Source: Manduca sexta (lineage: Eukaryota > Arthropoda > Insecta > Lepidoptera > Sphingidae). Taken from it: a DNA stretch of 64,000 bases. Where the stretch lies: NCBI RefSeq assembly GCF_014839805.1, contig NC_051135.1:15069291-15133290 (forward strand), given 5' to 3'. Below are positions 48,401-61,170 of the stretch, piece by piece. A program made the position numbers and the translations under genes. A model generated the notes under the pieces. That model did not search any database. It had not been told where the DNA came from and saw only the letters and a list, made by a program, of their open reading frames with translations. The first letter of the stretch is position 1. Every line of letters begins with the position of its first letter.

Positions 48401-49854
48401 CTGAACTCCGCTCGTCGCACACAACCCTAAATCAATACACTCGCATAGTCAGCTGATTACATTCAAGATACTGCAGGGGACATAAACAAAATGGCTAAAT
48501 CAATTGTTTAAATTAAGGTTGTAAGGCTTTAAATAAATTGTACATAACGTATATAAAAATTAAATGTAAGTGTATTCATTACTCGTTCAATTGATGAAAA
48601 AGTAATGAGAAATCAAAACCGGTTATATAAAAAAGAGTGGCAAATAAAGCGACTAATCATCATAATCATACCATCGTGGCGAAAGTGTCGCGTGGGGTAG
48701 ATCAGGTGCAGTGAAGACACACCTGTACAAGGATAATAAGTGGGAAATTTTACTTCACATTTTATCTTAATGAATAAACGTGTACAAAAAATCAACTACA
48801 CTTACAAGTACTTCAAAATCTTATTCATAAAATTGCTGGTTAAGTATTCTATTGAAAAAGCGTCTGATAACGATAAGTAATTACGTTCTGTGTCATTGGA
48901 ATATCCAGTGGGAAAACTCAGCTCTATAAGCAATAAAATAATGCTTTTTTGCAATCAGTAGGTATCGAAATTCGTTGCAAATAGAGAAATCAATTCGTGT
49001 CTTAAATACTGAGCAAGAGTTCTGACTCTGCGTGGTAGGATTATCTTGCTATCTCTTACTTCCACCCACATTGTTATCAAGTGACATCACGTCACGTAAT
49101 TAGACTCAAAACAAAACAGAACAGAAAAACAATTCGAATTCCGAATTTGTATAATTATCTAAGTACCTATGTTTGCAAAGTTTGTATAGAGATATTTAGT
49201 TTTTTAACTTTTTTTTCTTCTTTGTTATATAAAAGAGTTTGTAGATTTTAGTTTGTTTATTATTATTATTTTTTAGAATAACTGTTTTATTTGTCTGTAT
49301 TTTGCTTTATCGGCTACTCATGAGTTTTTGACTGTCATTATAGGTATCCCAAGATACAGGCATAGCCTAGTTTGGGGACTCAGATATGCCAATTACTATT
49401 TATGTACTTCGTAATGTTATTATTTCTGTGTTCTTTTTGTTGCAATAAAGTTAATCTATTATTATATTATTATTAATTTATTTATTTCTTAAATGATGTT
49501 TAATTATTTCTTCTACATTTTGTACGAAAGATATTTTAGACAAAAGTATTAATGTACCCTATGGCCTAAAGAAACTAGAGATGACCTCACCAGATTCACG
49601 TCTTCTTTTCAATACACCAACGAGGCGATAACAAACACATTTTATCACGTTTATTCAACAATCCTCAATATGAAAAGGTGCCATATCTCGTGTTGAACCC
49701 ACGTGTTGTTTTGTTGAAACTCTGAAAGCGTACAATCCATTTTGTTTAACTAAACAGGATAAATGTTACTAATATTGTATCAATAGCAGCAAATACCTGA
49801 ACATAAATGTTCTGCTTTGATTATAATAGGTTAAATAGAACTTAAATAATTGTC

Positions 49855-50035
49855 CACAGGTTCAAATCCCAACGGCACACACTTTTAATTTGCTAAAGGT
49901 ATGTTCTTTGTGAATTATCGCTTGCATTATACTTGAAGCATAACATCGTGAGGAAACCTGCATACCTCAGAAGTACTCTAGAGAAATTTTGAGGATGTGT
50001 GAAGTCTACCAATCCGCACTAGGCGTGCGTGTGCA
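49855..50035 (+). mobile_element. SINE-like fragment with B box
   Basis: The B-box-like GGTTCAAATCCCAACGG opens a stretch with TTTGTGAATTATCGCTTGCA, ACATCGTGAGGAAACCTGCA and CTACCAATCCGCACTAGGC, in the same order as the element at 6975-7245. The A-box end is missing. Confidence 0.65.
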
Positions 50036-50599
50036 ATAAAACACATTACTGAGATGATATATCTAATGGTCACACGTAGTTCTGGAGAGTAGATTTTCCC
50101 ACGAGAGTTGGAAAAATCCGCAGTTTGTAGTCTTTATGCCGAAATATAGAAAAATACTTCATGGTCCCGAATGAGAGGTCACAGGTCATAACTCAGTCTC
50201 CGTAATCGATACTACATAAGTTAAATAATTTCTTATATTTGCGTGAATGTCACTCATCGAAATAAAATGATAGATTGTATCGCGTTTTTTTATATTTCAA
50301 TTTTTTGCCAACGTTTCAAAGTTTTTGCATGCTTCTTATCATTAATTCAGTAGTCAATCGGCGAAAATAGTATTATATTATGTTTTCTCTGCAAAAAACA
50401 TACATATACCTATACATAATTTAGTAACATTACAAACATTCAAGCATTTAATGAAGTCAACTTTTTCTGAAACTGATAAACCTTATCAGCCGTGTTACAT
50501 ATACTTCGCGAAAAATGAGTCTGATCCTTATTTGTGAATGATATCCGAAGTAACAATCATTCGGAATCGATTGGTGGTAGGGTATTTTATATCTGCCTG

Positions 50600-50830
50600 G
50601 ATAGCGACCACCGTACCACTACAGAGTAGGCAGAGATGCAACTAGGGCACCCACTTTTCGCCGTGTGTTCCGTCCCATGATGTGATAGGGAAAGAGACTA
50701 TCGCCATATGGAGCACGATTTCAGACTCCGGGCTGACACATCAGAAAAACCCAATGTCACTTTACTGGACCCAAGATTTGAACCCGGGACGTAAAAGCGA
50801 CCACTCACGAATTACAACACCACTAAAGCA
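50600..50830 (-). mobile_element. tRNA-derived SINE, reverse orientation
   Basis: On the minus strand the B box GGTTCAAATCT corresponds to plus 50774-50784, preceded by an A-box-like TAGTGGTGTTG. The plus-strand left end has the tail GTAGGCAGAGATGCAACTAG and a CCGTGTGTTCCGTCCC segment. It lies between the two transporter genes. Confidence 0.75.
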
Positions 50831-51400
50831 GGCAGACTAGTTCCACTGAACATAAACTCATATAGCTAATAAATAAGTTGAATATACTTGAAAATGTATT
50901 AATTTTATCACGACAATACACTTGTAAGATGATATTTGTTGTACAAATCTATACATATAACAAAACAGTTGTCATTTAATTAGTCCGTACGTCACGTAAA
51001 ACAGACTAAACAAATCCAAGGCGCTTTTCACTATTATGTGAAGTGAAATTGCAGTGAATAGGCTAATTAGCATTTGGTATTTAACTAGACTAAACCTCGC
51101 CTACAAAACACCAGCAGATCTTCAGCAACTCTACCACTAAAATAATTACAATGACGCTTATGCTGTAGTAACATCATTTTATATTGATTTCAACACTTTG
51201 TTTCCATGAGAAGACTAGAACAGCTGGAGTCGGAACGAAAACCCATTTTATAATATGTGGATTCCGCGCGGACAGCGTCGCCAGCACAACTAGTAAACGA
51301 GTATTTAAAGGTGATACGCTAAGGTTTTGTTTATTGCAGTCCATGCTTTGAGAGCATATACATGTGTATCGTGAATGAAGGGCTAAGTGGATCAAGTATC

Positions 51401-54400
51401 ATGGCGGTTACAACTCAAGATGAGAAGAAATCCTGCTTCGAAGCGGCTTTAAATTCAACAGGTATTATCACGTTCATTGATATCGGGTTAAAACTAATTT
51501 TGCTATCAAGGACTCGGCTCACCTCATGGTGTCATAATATGTATGATCTTAACGTATGGGGTATTTAGTGTGAGGGTGGGATAATTTATCTAGCACCACA
51601 TGATTAATTTGGTCTTGGGTATGCAATTCTCCGTGTTTGAAGAAGACCATAACTGGTAGAACAGGCAAAGCTTGACCGAATTGCACCGCATTTTTTTTAA
51701 ATGGTCCTACGTTTGTAAGCCTGGCAAGGACCGGCTTATACACACCTTTTGGATGAGCGTTTTAGGCGCTCACAACCCTAAAAAATTAAGCGATGATGCT
51801 AAGTGCTGGGAAACACCGGACTGACACTGCTCATCATCATAGTAAATCCGTGATTACCTAAGACCTCAATGTTGACGGCATGCAGTCCCTAAATCCCGAA
51901 ATTAAAATTAAGAGTCAGTTTTAATTCTATGATAGCAAACCAATCAACGTTTTAAATAAATATTATGTTGATTCTTTGTTTTCTGATGCGCGAAATGACA
52001 AGAGATCTACATAATCATAATTATGTTAAATTCCAGAACATACACCTAATTTAATGGCAATTCCTAATTTGAAAACATTGTACCTTCCACGCAACTTGTT
52101 TTAAAGTACTTACCTACTATAATTGCCCGTCGCTCAGTTTTCAACTGATTGTAATGTAAATAAATCTATTTAAATCAATTTACTTGCAAATGTAGTTTAT
52201 CTTATAAAAATATATTAAATGTAAAACGTAATTTAAGTTCTACCTTACAAGGCATAATTAACCAACCGTGCACTGTTTACTTTGGAAATACTTAGTATTT
52301 ATTATAGGTACGTATTTTTTTCTCAAAATTCCGCCTTGTTTAGGTACTCACTCTCGCCATTATTGAATATAGCATAAAGCACTTCGAGGTAATGTAGATT
52401 CGTCTTATTAAAAGAATTGTAAGAATAGAATTATAGTTTTAACAAAAAGCAATCTTCAGCTTATATTTATAAAGATTCAACGTAATATATAAGAAACGCG
52501 GACAGAGAAAAAAACTACTATAATAATATATTCCAGGATTCGGCAAGTACAACATAGCAATGCTGCTCTCCTGCTGCCTGGTGATCCTGGGCATGTACAT
52601 GGATATCTTCGGGTTCTCCATCGTGATGCCGGCGGTGGCTTGCGACATGGACCTCAGCACTTCTCAGCAGGGGTTGTTGTCCGCTATGCCGTTGATTGGT
52701 AAGATTATGCTATTAGTCATATCTTTGCAGTATCTTAGGTATATTATAATACAGTAGGTATATCAGATTGAGCAGAAGTTTACATTGGATAAGAACTCTT
52801 ACAAGTTGAACTATATTATTATATAGCCTAAGCAGGAAAAAAACCTTAGTGGGCCCCGCTTTTGCTTTTTCTGTTTAAAGTTAATGTTGGCAGTATTATA
52901 ACTCAGTTCCATGTCTTACTACAATATGGCAAGATTTTTTTATTTTCCTGGTCAAGCTATAATTTCAATAGAACTAGGGCGTGACATTGATGCTACTGAA
53001 ACATAAATCAGATATGTTTGGTACCTGAGCTGCCGACCACGATATACCCGGCTACAAACCACTTACAGATATACTCACGCTAATGAGTCGCGTTCTAAAA
53101 ATCATCCTATAAAATCCTGACATCTGCCAAGTAACTAGATTTTTCGTAGCTACAGTACACGGGTGTGCGTATGCAGAAAAATAACAAGTTTTTCATGGGA
53201 CCAGTGAGACAGCCGGGTTGTAGGAAACCTAAGCTACTTTAACAATTGTCAATAGCAAAGTATAAACTGTGTTTCACGACAACAAATTGATAGCGTTTGA
53301 TTGATAAACCTCTATTTCTTTTTTTCTTTTCACAACCCATAACGCTTTTTGCATAACGAGCGTATCCATAAACATTAGCGCACGTGTTTTATCAGTCAAG
53401 TTGAGTCGTCTACCAATTTATTTATTGAAGATACTGTATGCTTATATTATGCATAGTATTTGTATAAGCAGTTTCGTTCCAACGTTGTTACCAGCCAGGT
53501 TTCCTGTGAGGCAGTAGCGCTAACCTAATAAGGCGGTGCCCACAACAGAACGGTGCGTTAACCGTATTTTGAAAAGCTAGCTATACGAAATTTATAATAC
53601 ATTGTAGAAAAAAAATGTCATATTTCTACAATATTTTATCTTTACTATGGTTGTTTCTATTTATTTTATAATGTGGATAGGTATTATTTCGTTAATTTCA
53701 TAATGAACATCCCAATTTAATTGTGTTCCGTGCATCTCCTGATAAAGTAAACTTCATCTTCAATTTGCAACCAACATTATTAGACAATTTAAATAAGAAT
53801 ATCTTCATAGTTAATTTTTTTTTAAGACTTAGAATATATTTTTCTTAAGAAATTTATCGTAAATCTTTGCATATTCTCACCCGTTCGATGCGATGATCTT
53901 TATCTCCCTTCAGACTGTTACAGAAGCTTTTTTCCTATCTCTATGAAGGGACAACTGCCTCTCTTATCCTTCTTTATGAACCTAGTGTGTGAAACACGTC
54001 GTATAGTCTTTGCTACACTTAGTCTAAAATTATCTCGCAACACTGCAAACCATTTAATATTTGTTCTGCACACTGATTTATTTATTTAATAAAGGCAATA
54101 TTTGCAATAGACCTAAGCTACTGTATTTGCATTATTTTCTGTCGTCAACACAAGAACAATGAATTCTAAATACTACACGGACACTATTAGTATGTAAATG
54201 TTTAATCTATTATAACAAGACAAGTAAGCTTATTGACTAATTGCTTTTTCTTTTTCCAAATATAATATAGTCACAGAATTTTAATTTATAAGGAAAATAG
54301 CAACAAGAGCGCTTTCTTTTGAAAATTATCGTAAATGGCCATTGCCAGCTAGAGGACTCACTATACAAGTGGTCTAATACTTGCTGACGTATAGCCCAAT

Positions 54401-57400
54401 ACACATATAGTGACATCGTTCCAGGTGTGATGTTGTCGTCATACGCATGGGGTCTGTGTGCGGACACCATGGGCCGCCGCACCACACTCGTGCTGGCGAT
54501 GCCGGTCGGCGTGATCCTCAACTTCGCAGCCAGCATGGCGCCAACCTACACCGTTTTAGCTGTTCTGAAGTTCATGTCTGCTAGTTTGTAAGTATTCCAG
54601 TCTGCTTTTTTCATACACGCATAGCAATGTGACTTCAGTGCACCTGATAATAAGCGGAGTGAACACCAAATAGAGTGTCAACTGACTGGAGATGGTTATC
54701 CATCGTTGGTCGACACAATGATACTGGCTTTCTAAATAAAATATACCTTGGGCTACTATTGTATGTACCTACTGCTGATTACTATCCGGGCGAATACATA
54801 TATTCTACCACCAGCCGCCTGCATGCGATGTCGCTTGCTGTTTCTGGTACTATGCTGTTTAATCCCCGTACAATTACTTATTTTTTATTTCAATTGTCAT
54901 TGTACGACAAAAATATCTTAAATGTCGAATGCGCCTCACTTTAATTACATACTTAGATGTTTTAATAGATACTAAAATATTATATTTCCAGTACATCATC
55001 AGCAAACGCTGCCGCCTTCGTACTAATGGGAGAGAGCGTACCCGGTAGGCACAGAAGCCGATTCATGTTCCTCATGGCCAGCTCCACCATGGTCGTGCAG
55101 CTTATCATCAGTTGTGAGTTTGTTTTCTATCTAGCTTTTAACCATCGGCTGTTAACCGTAGATCTCAAACTTCTGTCCAAATAAGCGACAGCCATTCCAG
55201 TCGTGGACAGCCTGTATCGATCAACTACGGGATGCCGTTGATTAGATTCACGATTGTGCAATTAATATAGACGTATGGTTTCTCTTCTTACTTCCATTTT
55301 CCCATACTTAAGCCCAAACGATTTTCAATTATCGAAATAAAACTAGTTTGCGGTTTTTTGTATTTTATTCATGTTAATTAACCATAGTTTAGTTAAATTG
55401 CTATAATATCATTAGTGATTAATCTTTCAAACTTTGACCTTTTTTCACAGCATTCGCCCTCTCAGTCTTCAACCTGTCCTTCCGCGTGGAAATATCCTGG
55501 CTATACATGGAGTACCGACCTTGGAGACTGTTGCTGCAAATCATCAGCTTGCCAGGACTGTTCGGTGTGCTTTCTGTCGCTTTGCTGAATGAAAGCCCTA
55601 AATTTCTGCTGAGCACAGACCGAAACGATGATGCCTTGGATGTACTCAAGTCTATTTATAGTTGGAATACTGGAATGAATCGACATACTTTTCCGGTATT
55701 TTTTTTTTGATATCACCAAGAGTCCTGCCAGAGAACTCTGCTTTATTAAAATGCAAAACGGTGGGTTCAGTATGACAGTGAGTTTTCTATTTGTCAGATT
55801 GGTTACGTGTATTTAGAGGAGCAATCAGTTAATAAAGACGAAGGTATATCTTTCCTACGTAAGATGTGGAACCAGACGGCTCCGCTGTTCAAGCCGCCTC
55901 TCCTCAAGAACTCACTCATACTCTACTATATCCTCATGTGTGCTTATATGACGTAAGTTTGTTCAAGATTTCATGAGCATGCGTTTATGCTGTATTTAAT
56001 GTAGTTTCTCTAAGTCTGTTACGTTTTGGGCCAAAGACACTGCAATAAATATTAGGAACGAGATGCCGACACTTTGTTTTCGTACAATTACCTGCTATAA
56101 AATGGCTAAATTACAAAACTAATCAGAAATTGATGCAGTAGTAGTTACCATTTTGTATCATGTTTACGAACAGTTAACAACGACTACACAATATACAATC
56201 CTGCATAAAGAAGGAATTACAGGAGCGATTTATTAATGATTATTATTTCAGATCAACCGGCTACACTATGTGGGTACCTACAATGACCAATGCTTATTTC
56301 AATGGAGACAGTGCAGACGGATTGACATTCTGCGAAGTGGCCAGTAAATCCGCAACTACATCGAATTCGGTAAATAGTACTTAACACCAATTATAATGGT
56401 AGAGACGCTATAGTCCTCATGTTTTTTATGAATAAGTTGCTCTGCGATAGTAACACTTACAATGTCTCTTACAAAACAGACGTATTATAATTTCGTCCTA
56501 CTTATTCTTTATTCCAGACGTCTACTGACTGCGACAGCATTATCCAGGCAACGACCCTCTACGCTGTTATGTGCTACTCAGGAGTATCCGCTATAGCCAC
56601 TGTACTGTTGTCCTTCATCGTAGAACCCCTCGGGAAGAAGGCTACGACCCTCCTCGTCTTCGTCATATCAATTGTGTGCGGACTGCTCCTACTTTTCATC
56701 AAGATTCCACTCTTAAGCATCGCTTTGTTCTACGTGTTCCTTTACGTGGCACTTATTTTGGGCAATGTTAACACTTACCTCGTCGAACTAAATCCTACAC
56801 ATTTGAGGTTAGTTATATCATGATTGTTTTTTATCTTCTTCAGTCGTTTTCAAGCAGGTTGCTGATTGCTGTTCATTCTTGTAAGTAGATGCTTACTACC
56901 TCCAATAATGAGCAGAATGACTGCAAAATCTTTATTCATATAGATTTTTTTTAATCTATACTATTATATAAAGCTGAAGAGTTTGTTTGTTTGTTTGAAC
57001 GCGCTAATCTCAGGAACTACCGGTCCAAACTGAAAAATTCTTTTTGCGTTGGATAGCCCTTTGTTCGTGGAGTGCTATAGGCTATATATCATCACGCTAT
57101 ACCCAATAGGAGCGGAGCAGTAATGGCTAATCTCAGGAACTACCGGTCCAAACTGAAAAATTCTTTTTGCGTTCGATAGCCCTTTATTAGTGGATTGCTA
57201 TAGGCTATATATCATCACGCTATACCCAATAGGAGCGGAGCAGTAATGGCTAATCTCAGGAACTACCGGTTTGAACTGAAAAAATATTTTTATTTTGGAC
57301 AGCCCTTTGATCCCGGAGTGCTATAGGCTATATATCATCACGCTATGACCAATAGGAGCGGAGCAGTAATGAAACATGTTGCAAAAACGGGGAAAAATTA

Positions 57401-58426
57401 TTAGTTTTGAGAGCTTCCGTTGCGTGCGCTGCGTAAACGGTTAAAGTTATGCAACAATGATGTATGACGGGATTGTTCCTCTTAAAAAAGTTCTAAAAAT
57501 ATATATTATAAAACAAAGTCCCCCGCTGCATCTGTCTGCCTCTGAACGTGTTAAACTCAAAAACTACCCAACGTATTAAGATGAAATTTGGTATGGAAAC
57601 AGTTTGAGACCCTGGGAAGAACAAAGGCTCCCGGGAAACTACTACTTTTATAACGGAAAACTTTAGCCTGAAAAACTTTATAACGCGGGCGGAGCCGCGA
57701 GCAAAAGCTAGTGATAGATAAAGTAAGTGCAATATTCGACTTCTGAATTGCGATCCGTAACTCACATTAATATTTTCTGCATTTCCCGTTACAGCAATCA
57801 GTACTAAATATACTATGTATATTTAAAACATAATTTGTGATCCTTTTGACTCTTAATATTTTATTCATTAAGTATTTCATGGCTTCAGAGGAATGGCGAC
57901 GTGTCTATCTGTAGTCGTTGCCAGAGGGTTCGGCTTCTTCAGCGTGCAACTGATAGCTAGTCTTTTAGCCAACTACTGCTTACCAATGATCAGTGGATAC
58001 CTGTTATTAGTTATATGTAAGTAAGTCCTTATATTTTTGTCCATCCGTAACTACGGAATCTATAACTAAGTTTAGGGTTTTTTTTGTTTAAATCGTCGAT
58101 AACGGAATATTGAACTTGTGTGCATTGTTTTAGGATTCAAAATATCCTTTTAGTTATGATACTACTAAAGACTTCCTTCCGTGGCTGTAGTTCTATTATA
58201 ATTATTATTAAAATCACTAAATCTACTACCTATATAGCCACTAGTTTCGTAACGCGAAATAGCTTTAGATCAAGGTCTCAATGTACTTTACTACAGTAAA
58301 GTTTCTATTTCAGCTGGATTGGTGGTCTCATTGTTTTTACCAGCCGATGTCAAAAGAAAATCACAAGACTACGAAGAACACAATACGGCTATAAACTCAA
58401 ACCCATGTGATAAGACTGCAAAATAG
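51401..58426 (+). CDS. SV2-like major facilitator superfamily transporter, gene 2 (complete, 518 residues)
   Basis: Ten exons: 51401-51461, 52537-52698, 54425-54587, 54992-55113, 55451-55695, 55798-55952, 56252-56369, 56518-56807, 57889-58016 and 58314-58426 (TAG). All junctions are GT/AG with continuous phase. The N terminus is MAVTTQDEKKSCFEAALNST. An in-frame upstream ATG at 51362 would add 13 residues; I chose the later one because FEAAL sits near the start in this family. Motifs: GFGKYN and the first helix; WGLCADTMGRRTT (loop 2-3); LMGESVPGRHRSR (loop 4-5); YRPWRLL and NESPKFL after helix 6; WNQTAPLFKPPLL before helix 7; a lumenal loop with two Cys and an NST sequon across an exon junction; FIVEPLGKKATTL (loop 8-9). 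Exons 2-5 and 9 have exactly the same lengths as their counterparts in gene 1. It is a membrane carrier; the substrate cannot be read from the sequence. Confidence 0.88.
51462..54424 (+). other. Introns 1 and 2 of transporter gene 2
   Basis: Intron 1 (51462-52536) and intron 2 (52699-54424) are AT-rich and hold no further gene. Short frames in them, on either strand, lack signals and are ignored. A CATCATCATAGTAAATCCGT stretch near 51830 resembles a repeat fragment but was not assigned. Confidence 0.5.
54605..54828 (-). repeat. CCGGCATAAT-family repeat, reverse orientation
   Basis: On the minus strand it runs from a GGTGGTAGAATATAT start through a CCCGGATAGTAAT segment to a TTGACACTCTATTTGGTGTT end and the TGCACTGAAGTCACATTGCT terminus. 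It sits in the intron after exon 54425-54587 of the second transporter gene. Confidence 0.65.
56960..57715 (+). repeat. Composite interspersed repeat, three internal units, in transporter intron
   Basis: Same family as 4415-5065 but with three tandem units starting near 57003, 57125 and 57246 (period about 121 bases). It ends GGGCGGAGCCGCGAGCAAAA followed by GCTAGT. It fills most of the intron between exons 56518-56807 and 57889-58016 of the second transporter gene. Confidence 0.75.
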
Positions 58427-58493
58427 TACCGCCGTGCTAATTATTACAGGCACTAATATATTATTGTATGAAAAGACTGTCATGAAATTATTA

Positions 58494-58499
58494 TTAAAA
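58494..58499 (+). promoter_or_regulatory. Possible polyadenylation signal ATTAAA (transporter gene 2)
   Basis: ATTAAA, the commonest variant signal, lies about 68 bases after the TAG stop; no AATAAA is seen nearer. Confidence 0.35.
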
Positions 58500-58699
58500 T
58501 TTGATAATATTACATGATTTAATTTTTTGTGAAACCACAGTTCTAGCGCACAGGCAGCTTTTTGTTACTTTTTCGAATCCATGTATTGCTCTTGGCTTCG
58601 GTTTCGGTAAAAGCTTCTGACGTTGCAAGACCCTGAATAAGTGTATCGATTAAAGGACTATCTGTATGACGTCTCCGTAATCATTTAAAAAATATATAC

Positions 58700-58905
58700 A
58701 AAATATCAATATGTCCAACGGGAGTAAGTTAAGATAAGTAGTCTGTGTTTTGTGTATACATCCAGAACATGGTTTACATACATGCTAAATTTCAAACAAA
58801 TCGCTTTTAACTTCTTCTGAGTTTACTTCTAACAAACCTTCAAACATCCACAAATTATTTACAAACTTTCGCATTTATTATATTAGTAAAATAAAACTAG
58901 TAAGT
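58700..58905 (+). repeat. RTE-like tail fragment
   Basis: ACATGCTAAATTTCAAACAA, a TAACTTCTTCTGAG block and the end TACAAACTTTCGCATTTATT match the tail type seen at 8560-8915. It lies just downstream of the second transporter gene. Confidence 0.45.
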
Positions 58906-59148
58906 AATAACGTAATATTTTTTACTTTACTTCTTCAAGTAAAAGAATCTTATTTAGATTATGAAATTATAGTTATCATAATAATTGAACATGACCGTGT
59001 AACATCGCGTCATCATTTTTTTTATACCTATTTATTTTTCTACTAACACAAATAACAAAATTTCTATGTTTGCAACACTACAACCATCGTAAAACGAACT
59101 GTCAAACTGTTCAAACTGTCATTCATTTTTTGTGAAACGGCTAGCGAA

Positions 59149-59537
59149 ATGTCTGATTCAGCCGGTGATAATTCAAAACCACGAGTGGTTGTTTTAGGAG
59201 GTAAAATCTTTATTCTACGTCCCCCAACAACGTCCCCGACCCGTATCCTCACCATGAATCCTTTATCAAAGTAATACAAGAAGTGTGACTTGTTTTTTTT
59301 TAACTCTAACGGTCTGTGTTAGTCATCATGAGTTAAGGTTGTTTTTCGTGTTGTGATGTTCAGGATGCGGCTTCATCGGCCGAAATTTGGTGGAGTATTT
59401 GATCAGTAATGACTTGGTGAGCGGGTTGCGGGTGGTGGACAAGACTCCGCCGCAACTCGCGTTCCTCAACCCGGCACACACTAAGGTTTTCAACGACCCC
59501 CGCGTCGAGTACAAAAGCGCCAACCTTATCAACCCCG
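59149..59537 (+). CDS. NAD-dependent epimerase/dehydratase-type (extended SDR) protein, first two exons
   Basis: Exon 1 (59149-59200) starts at ATG and encodes MSDSAGDNSKPRVVVLG. Exon 2 (59364-59537) follows acceptor gatgttcag. The join gives VVVLGGCGFIGRNLVEYL, the GxxGxxG dinucleotide-binding beta-alpha-beta unit of extended short-chain dehydrogenases, then LRVVDKTPPQLAFLNP and a VEYKSANLINP strand. The Asp after LRVV is the usual position for contacting the adenosine ribose of NAD. Exon 2 ends in phase 1 at a GTGAGT donor. No following exon is recognisable before the window end, so intron 2 is at least 4.4 kb. The catalytic YxxxK is not in view, so the exact enzyme is open. Confidence 0.72.
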
Positions 59538-60941
59538 GTGAGTTATCGTATGCATTATAAATTACAAATGACGGATTTGTTGTGATTAAATCGTTTGCGA
59601 TATTCTTTGAGTTATGGCACGGAGTTTTTCTAGAATGATCACAATAGCGCGTTTTTGTGCCGGTTTCAGCTATGACATTGAAACTCCTTTCTTATCTCAT
59701 GCTTGCTGACATAATTATTTATATGTCCCCTTCTTTCATTCGTAAGTTTAATTTAACTTTTATCTTTCACAGTATAAAGTTAATTAAAAACATTTTTAAT
59801 ATTATCAGAACCTCATATAAATGTAATTATGCCTTTATTTTTATTTTTTTTGCTTTCATATTAGTCTTGTAGCCTGTGTTGTAAATTGGCTCAGAAAAAA
59901 ATAAAACATTTAGTTTTAATTAATAAGTTCATGTTTACCTCATTTGAAACAATGTGGGAATGGCTTCATATGAAGGATAAAATAGCTTACAAGGAAAATT
60001 ATTCTACATATTATATTATGTATGTAATGTTTGACATTGTAGAACCATTGATTGATACTTCAATAATGATTTAATATTTAATTGCCAGGTCGAGTAAGTT
60101 ATAACATGAAGGTTTTTGCCACTTCTGCCTATTAGCAGTAGCAATATTTCCTGTAATGGCTGTCTTTATATAAAAAAAATGTAACAGGCCGGTGTCTGTA
60201 CATTATAAATATTGAAGATAAAGTAATATGCGCGATTGTTATTAGAACAACAGCCGCAAAAGAATATTTTTTAAAATTTGATAAGTCTGTGTGTTTGTAC
60301 ACGCATTATGTCAAAACTACTTCTTTGGATTAAATGCAGTTTTCACTGATGTATTGCTAGAAGTATAACTTAAAATATAGGCTTCATTTTATTTTCATGC
60401 AGGAAGAGCCGCAAGCACAAGCTAGTACATAATAAAACTTTAATATTTTTTTGTTTATTAATAAACAATTTTTGAAGTTACTAGTCTATGTTTAAAAAGT
60501 CTCCTATTAATAGTGACTTACATTATCACCAAGTTCTATAGAATTTTAATTTTAGGGTATTCTCTTTTACTGGCTGAATAAATAAAGGTAAAGTTTCTTA
60601 ATATAATTTATTTTATGACCTAAATCATACATTTCTATATTTTTCTGTCATTACTAATCTAGATATTTTGTAAAAAGTTTTTAACTTATTTCTAACCTGA
60701 GCAACTGCAGGTCACACCCCATTACTCACAGTGCAATTAGATGTCACAGAGTCATTGACACCCCTATTCACTTGATAGCTTATCAAACACAACTCATTCG
60801 TTAAATATAATGCACTGCAACTTTGTCGGACTATTCATAATTATGTTTTGCCACTATCCGTCATTGTTACTCATCCGTGTGAGTCACATCCACGTTGATT
60901 AGAAACCTTCAAAAATAGATTCCTATACACTGGCAGCTTGT

Positions 60942-61170
60942 ATGAGCCAAAGTGACTCCACTGCACCTGGGGATAAGTGGAGAGAGGTCCAATAGAAAGT
61001 CAACCGACGAGAAACGATTACCCTTCAGCAGTCAACACAGTTATGCCAGCCTGTTGGAATCGGATATACACAGGCTGATCCTGGAATGTGACACACGTAT
61101 GTGGGCCACTATGACGGATTTTAACATCTTTTGTATGTCCAGGTGGATATAAAATATATCCTACCACCAA
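60942..61170 (-). repeat. CCGGCATAAT-family repeat, near full length, reverse orientation
   Basis: About 230 bases read on the minus strand from ATATTTTATATCCACCTGGA to CAGGTGCAGTGGAGTCACTT, with all intermediate blocks (GTGTCACATTCCAGGATCAG, AACAGGCTGGCATAACTGTG, CGTCGGTTGACTTTCTATTG) present. This is the most complete copy in the window and is useful for defining its ends. Confidence 0.8.

Larger units (their letters stand above)
46219..51400. other. Intergenic region between the two transporter genes
   Basis: About 5.2 kb. Apart from the polyadenylation site, a SINE-tail-like CGCCTCTGCCTATCCC near 47290, a 114-codon unassigned frame (47495-47839), a diverged tandem duplication (48178-48400) and two SINEs (49855-50035 and 50600-50830), it is AT-rich sequence without coding signal. 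Confidence 0.55.
58427..59148. other. Intergenic region between transporter gene 2 and the epimerase-like gene
   Basis: About 720 bases. It contains the 3' UTR of the transporter gene, an RTE-like tail (58700-58905) and the probable promoter/5' UTR of the epimerase-like gene, with GAACTGTCAAACTGTTCAAA close to the start codon. No TATA box is evident. Confidence 0.45.
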
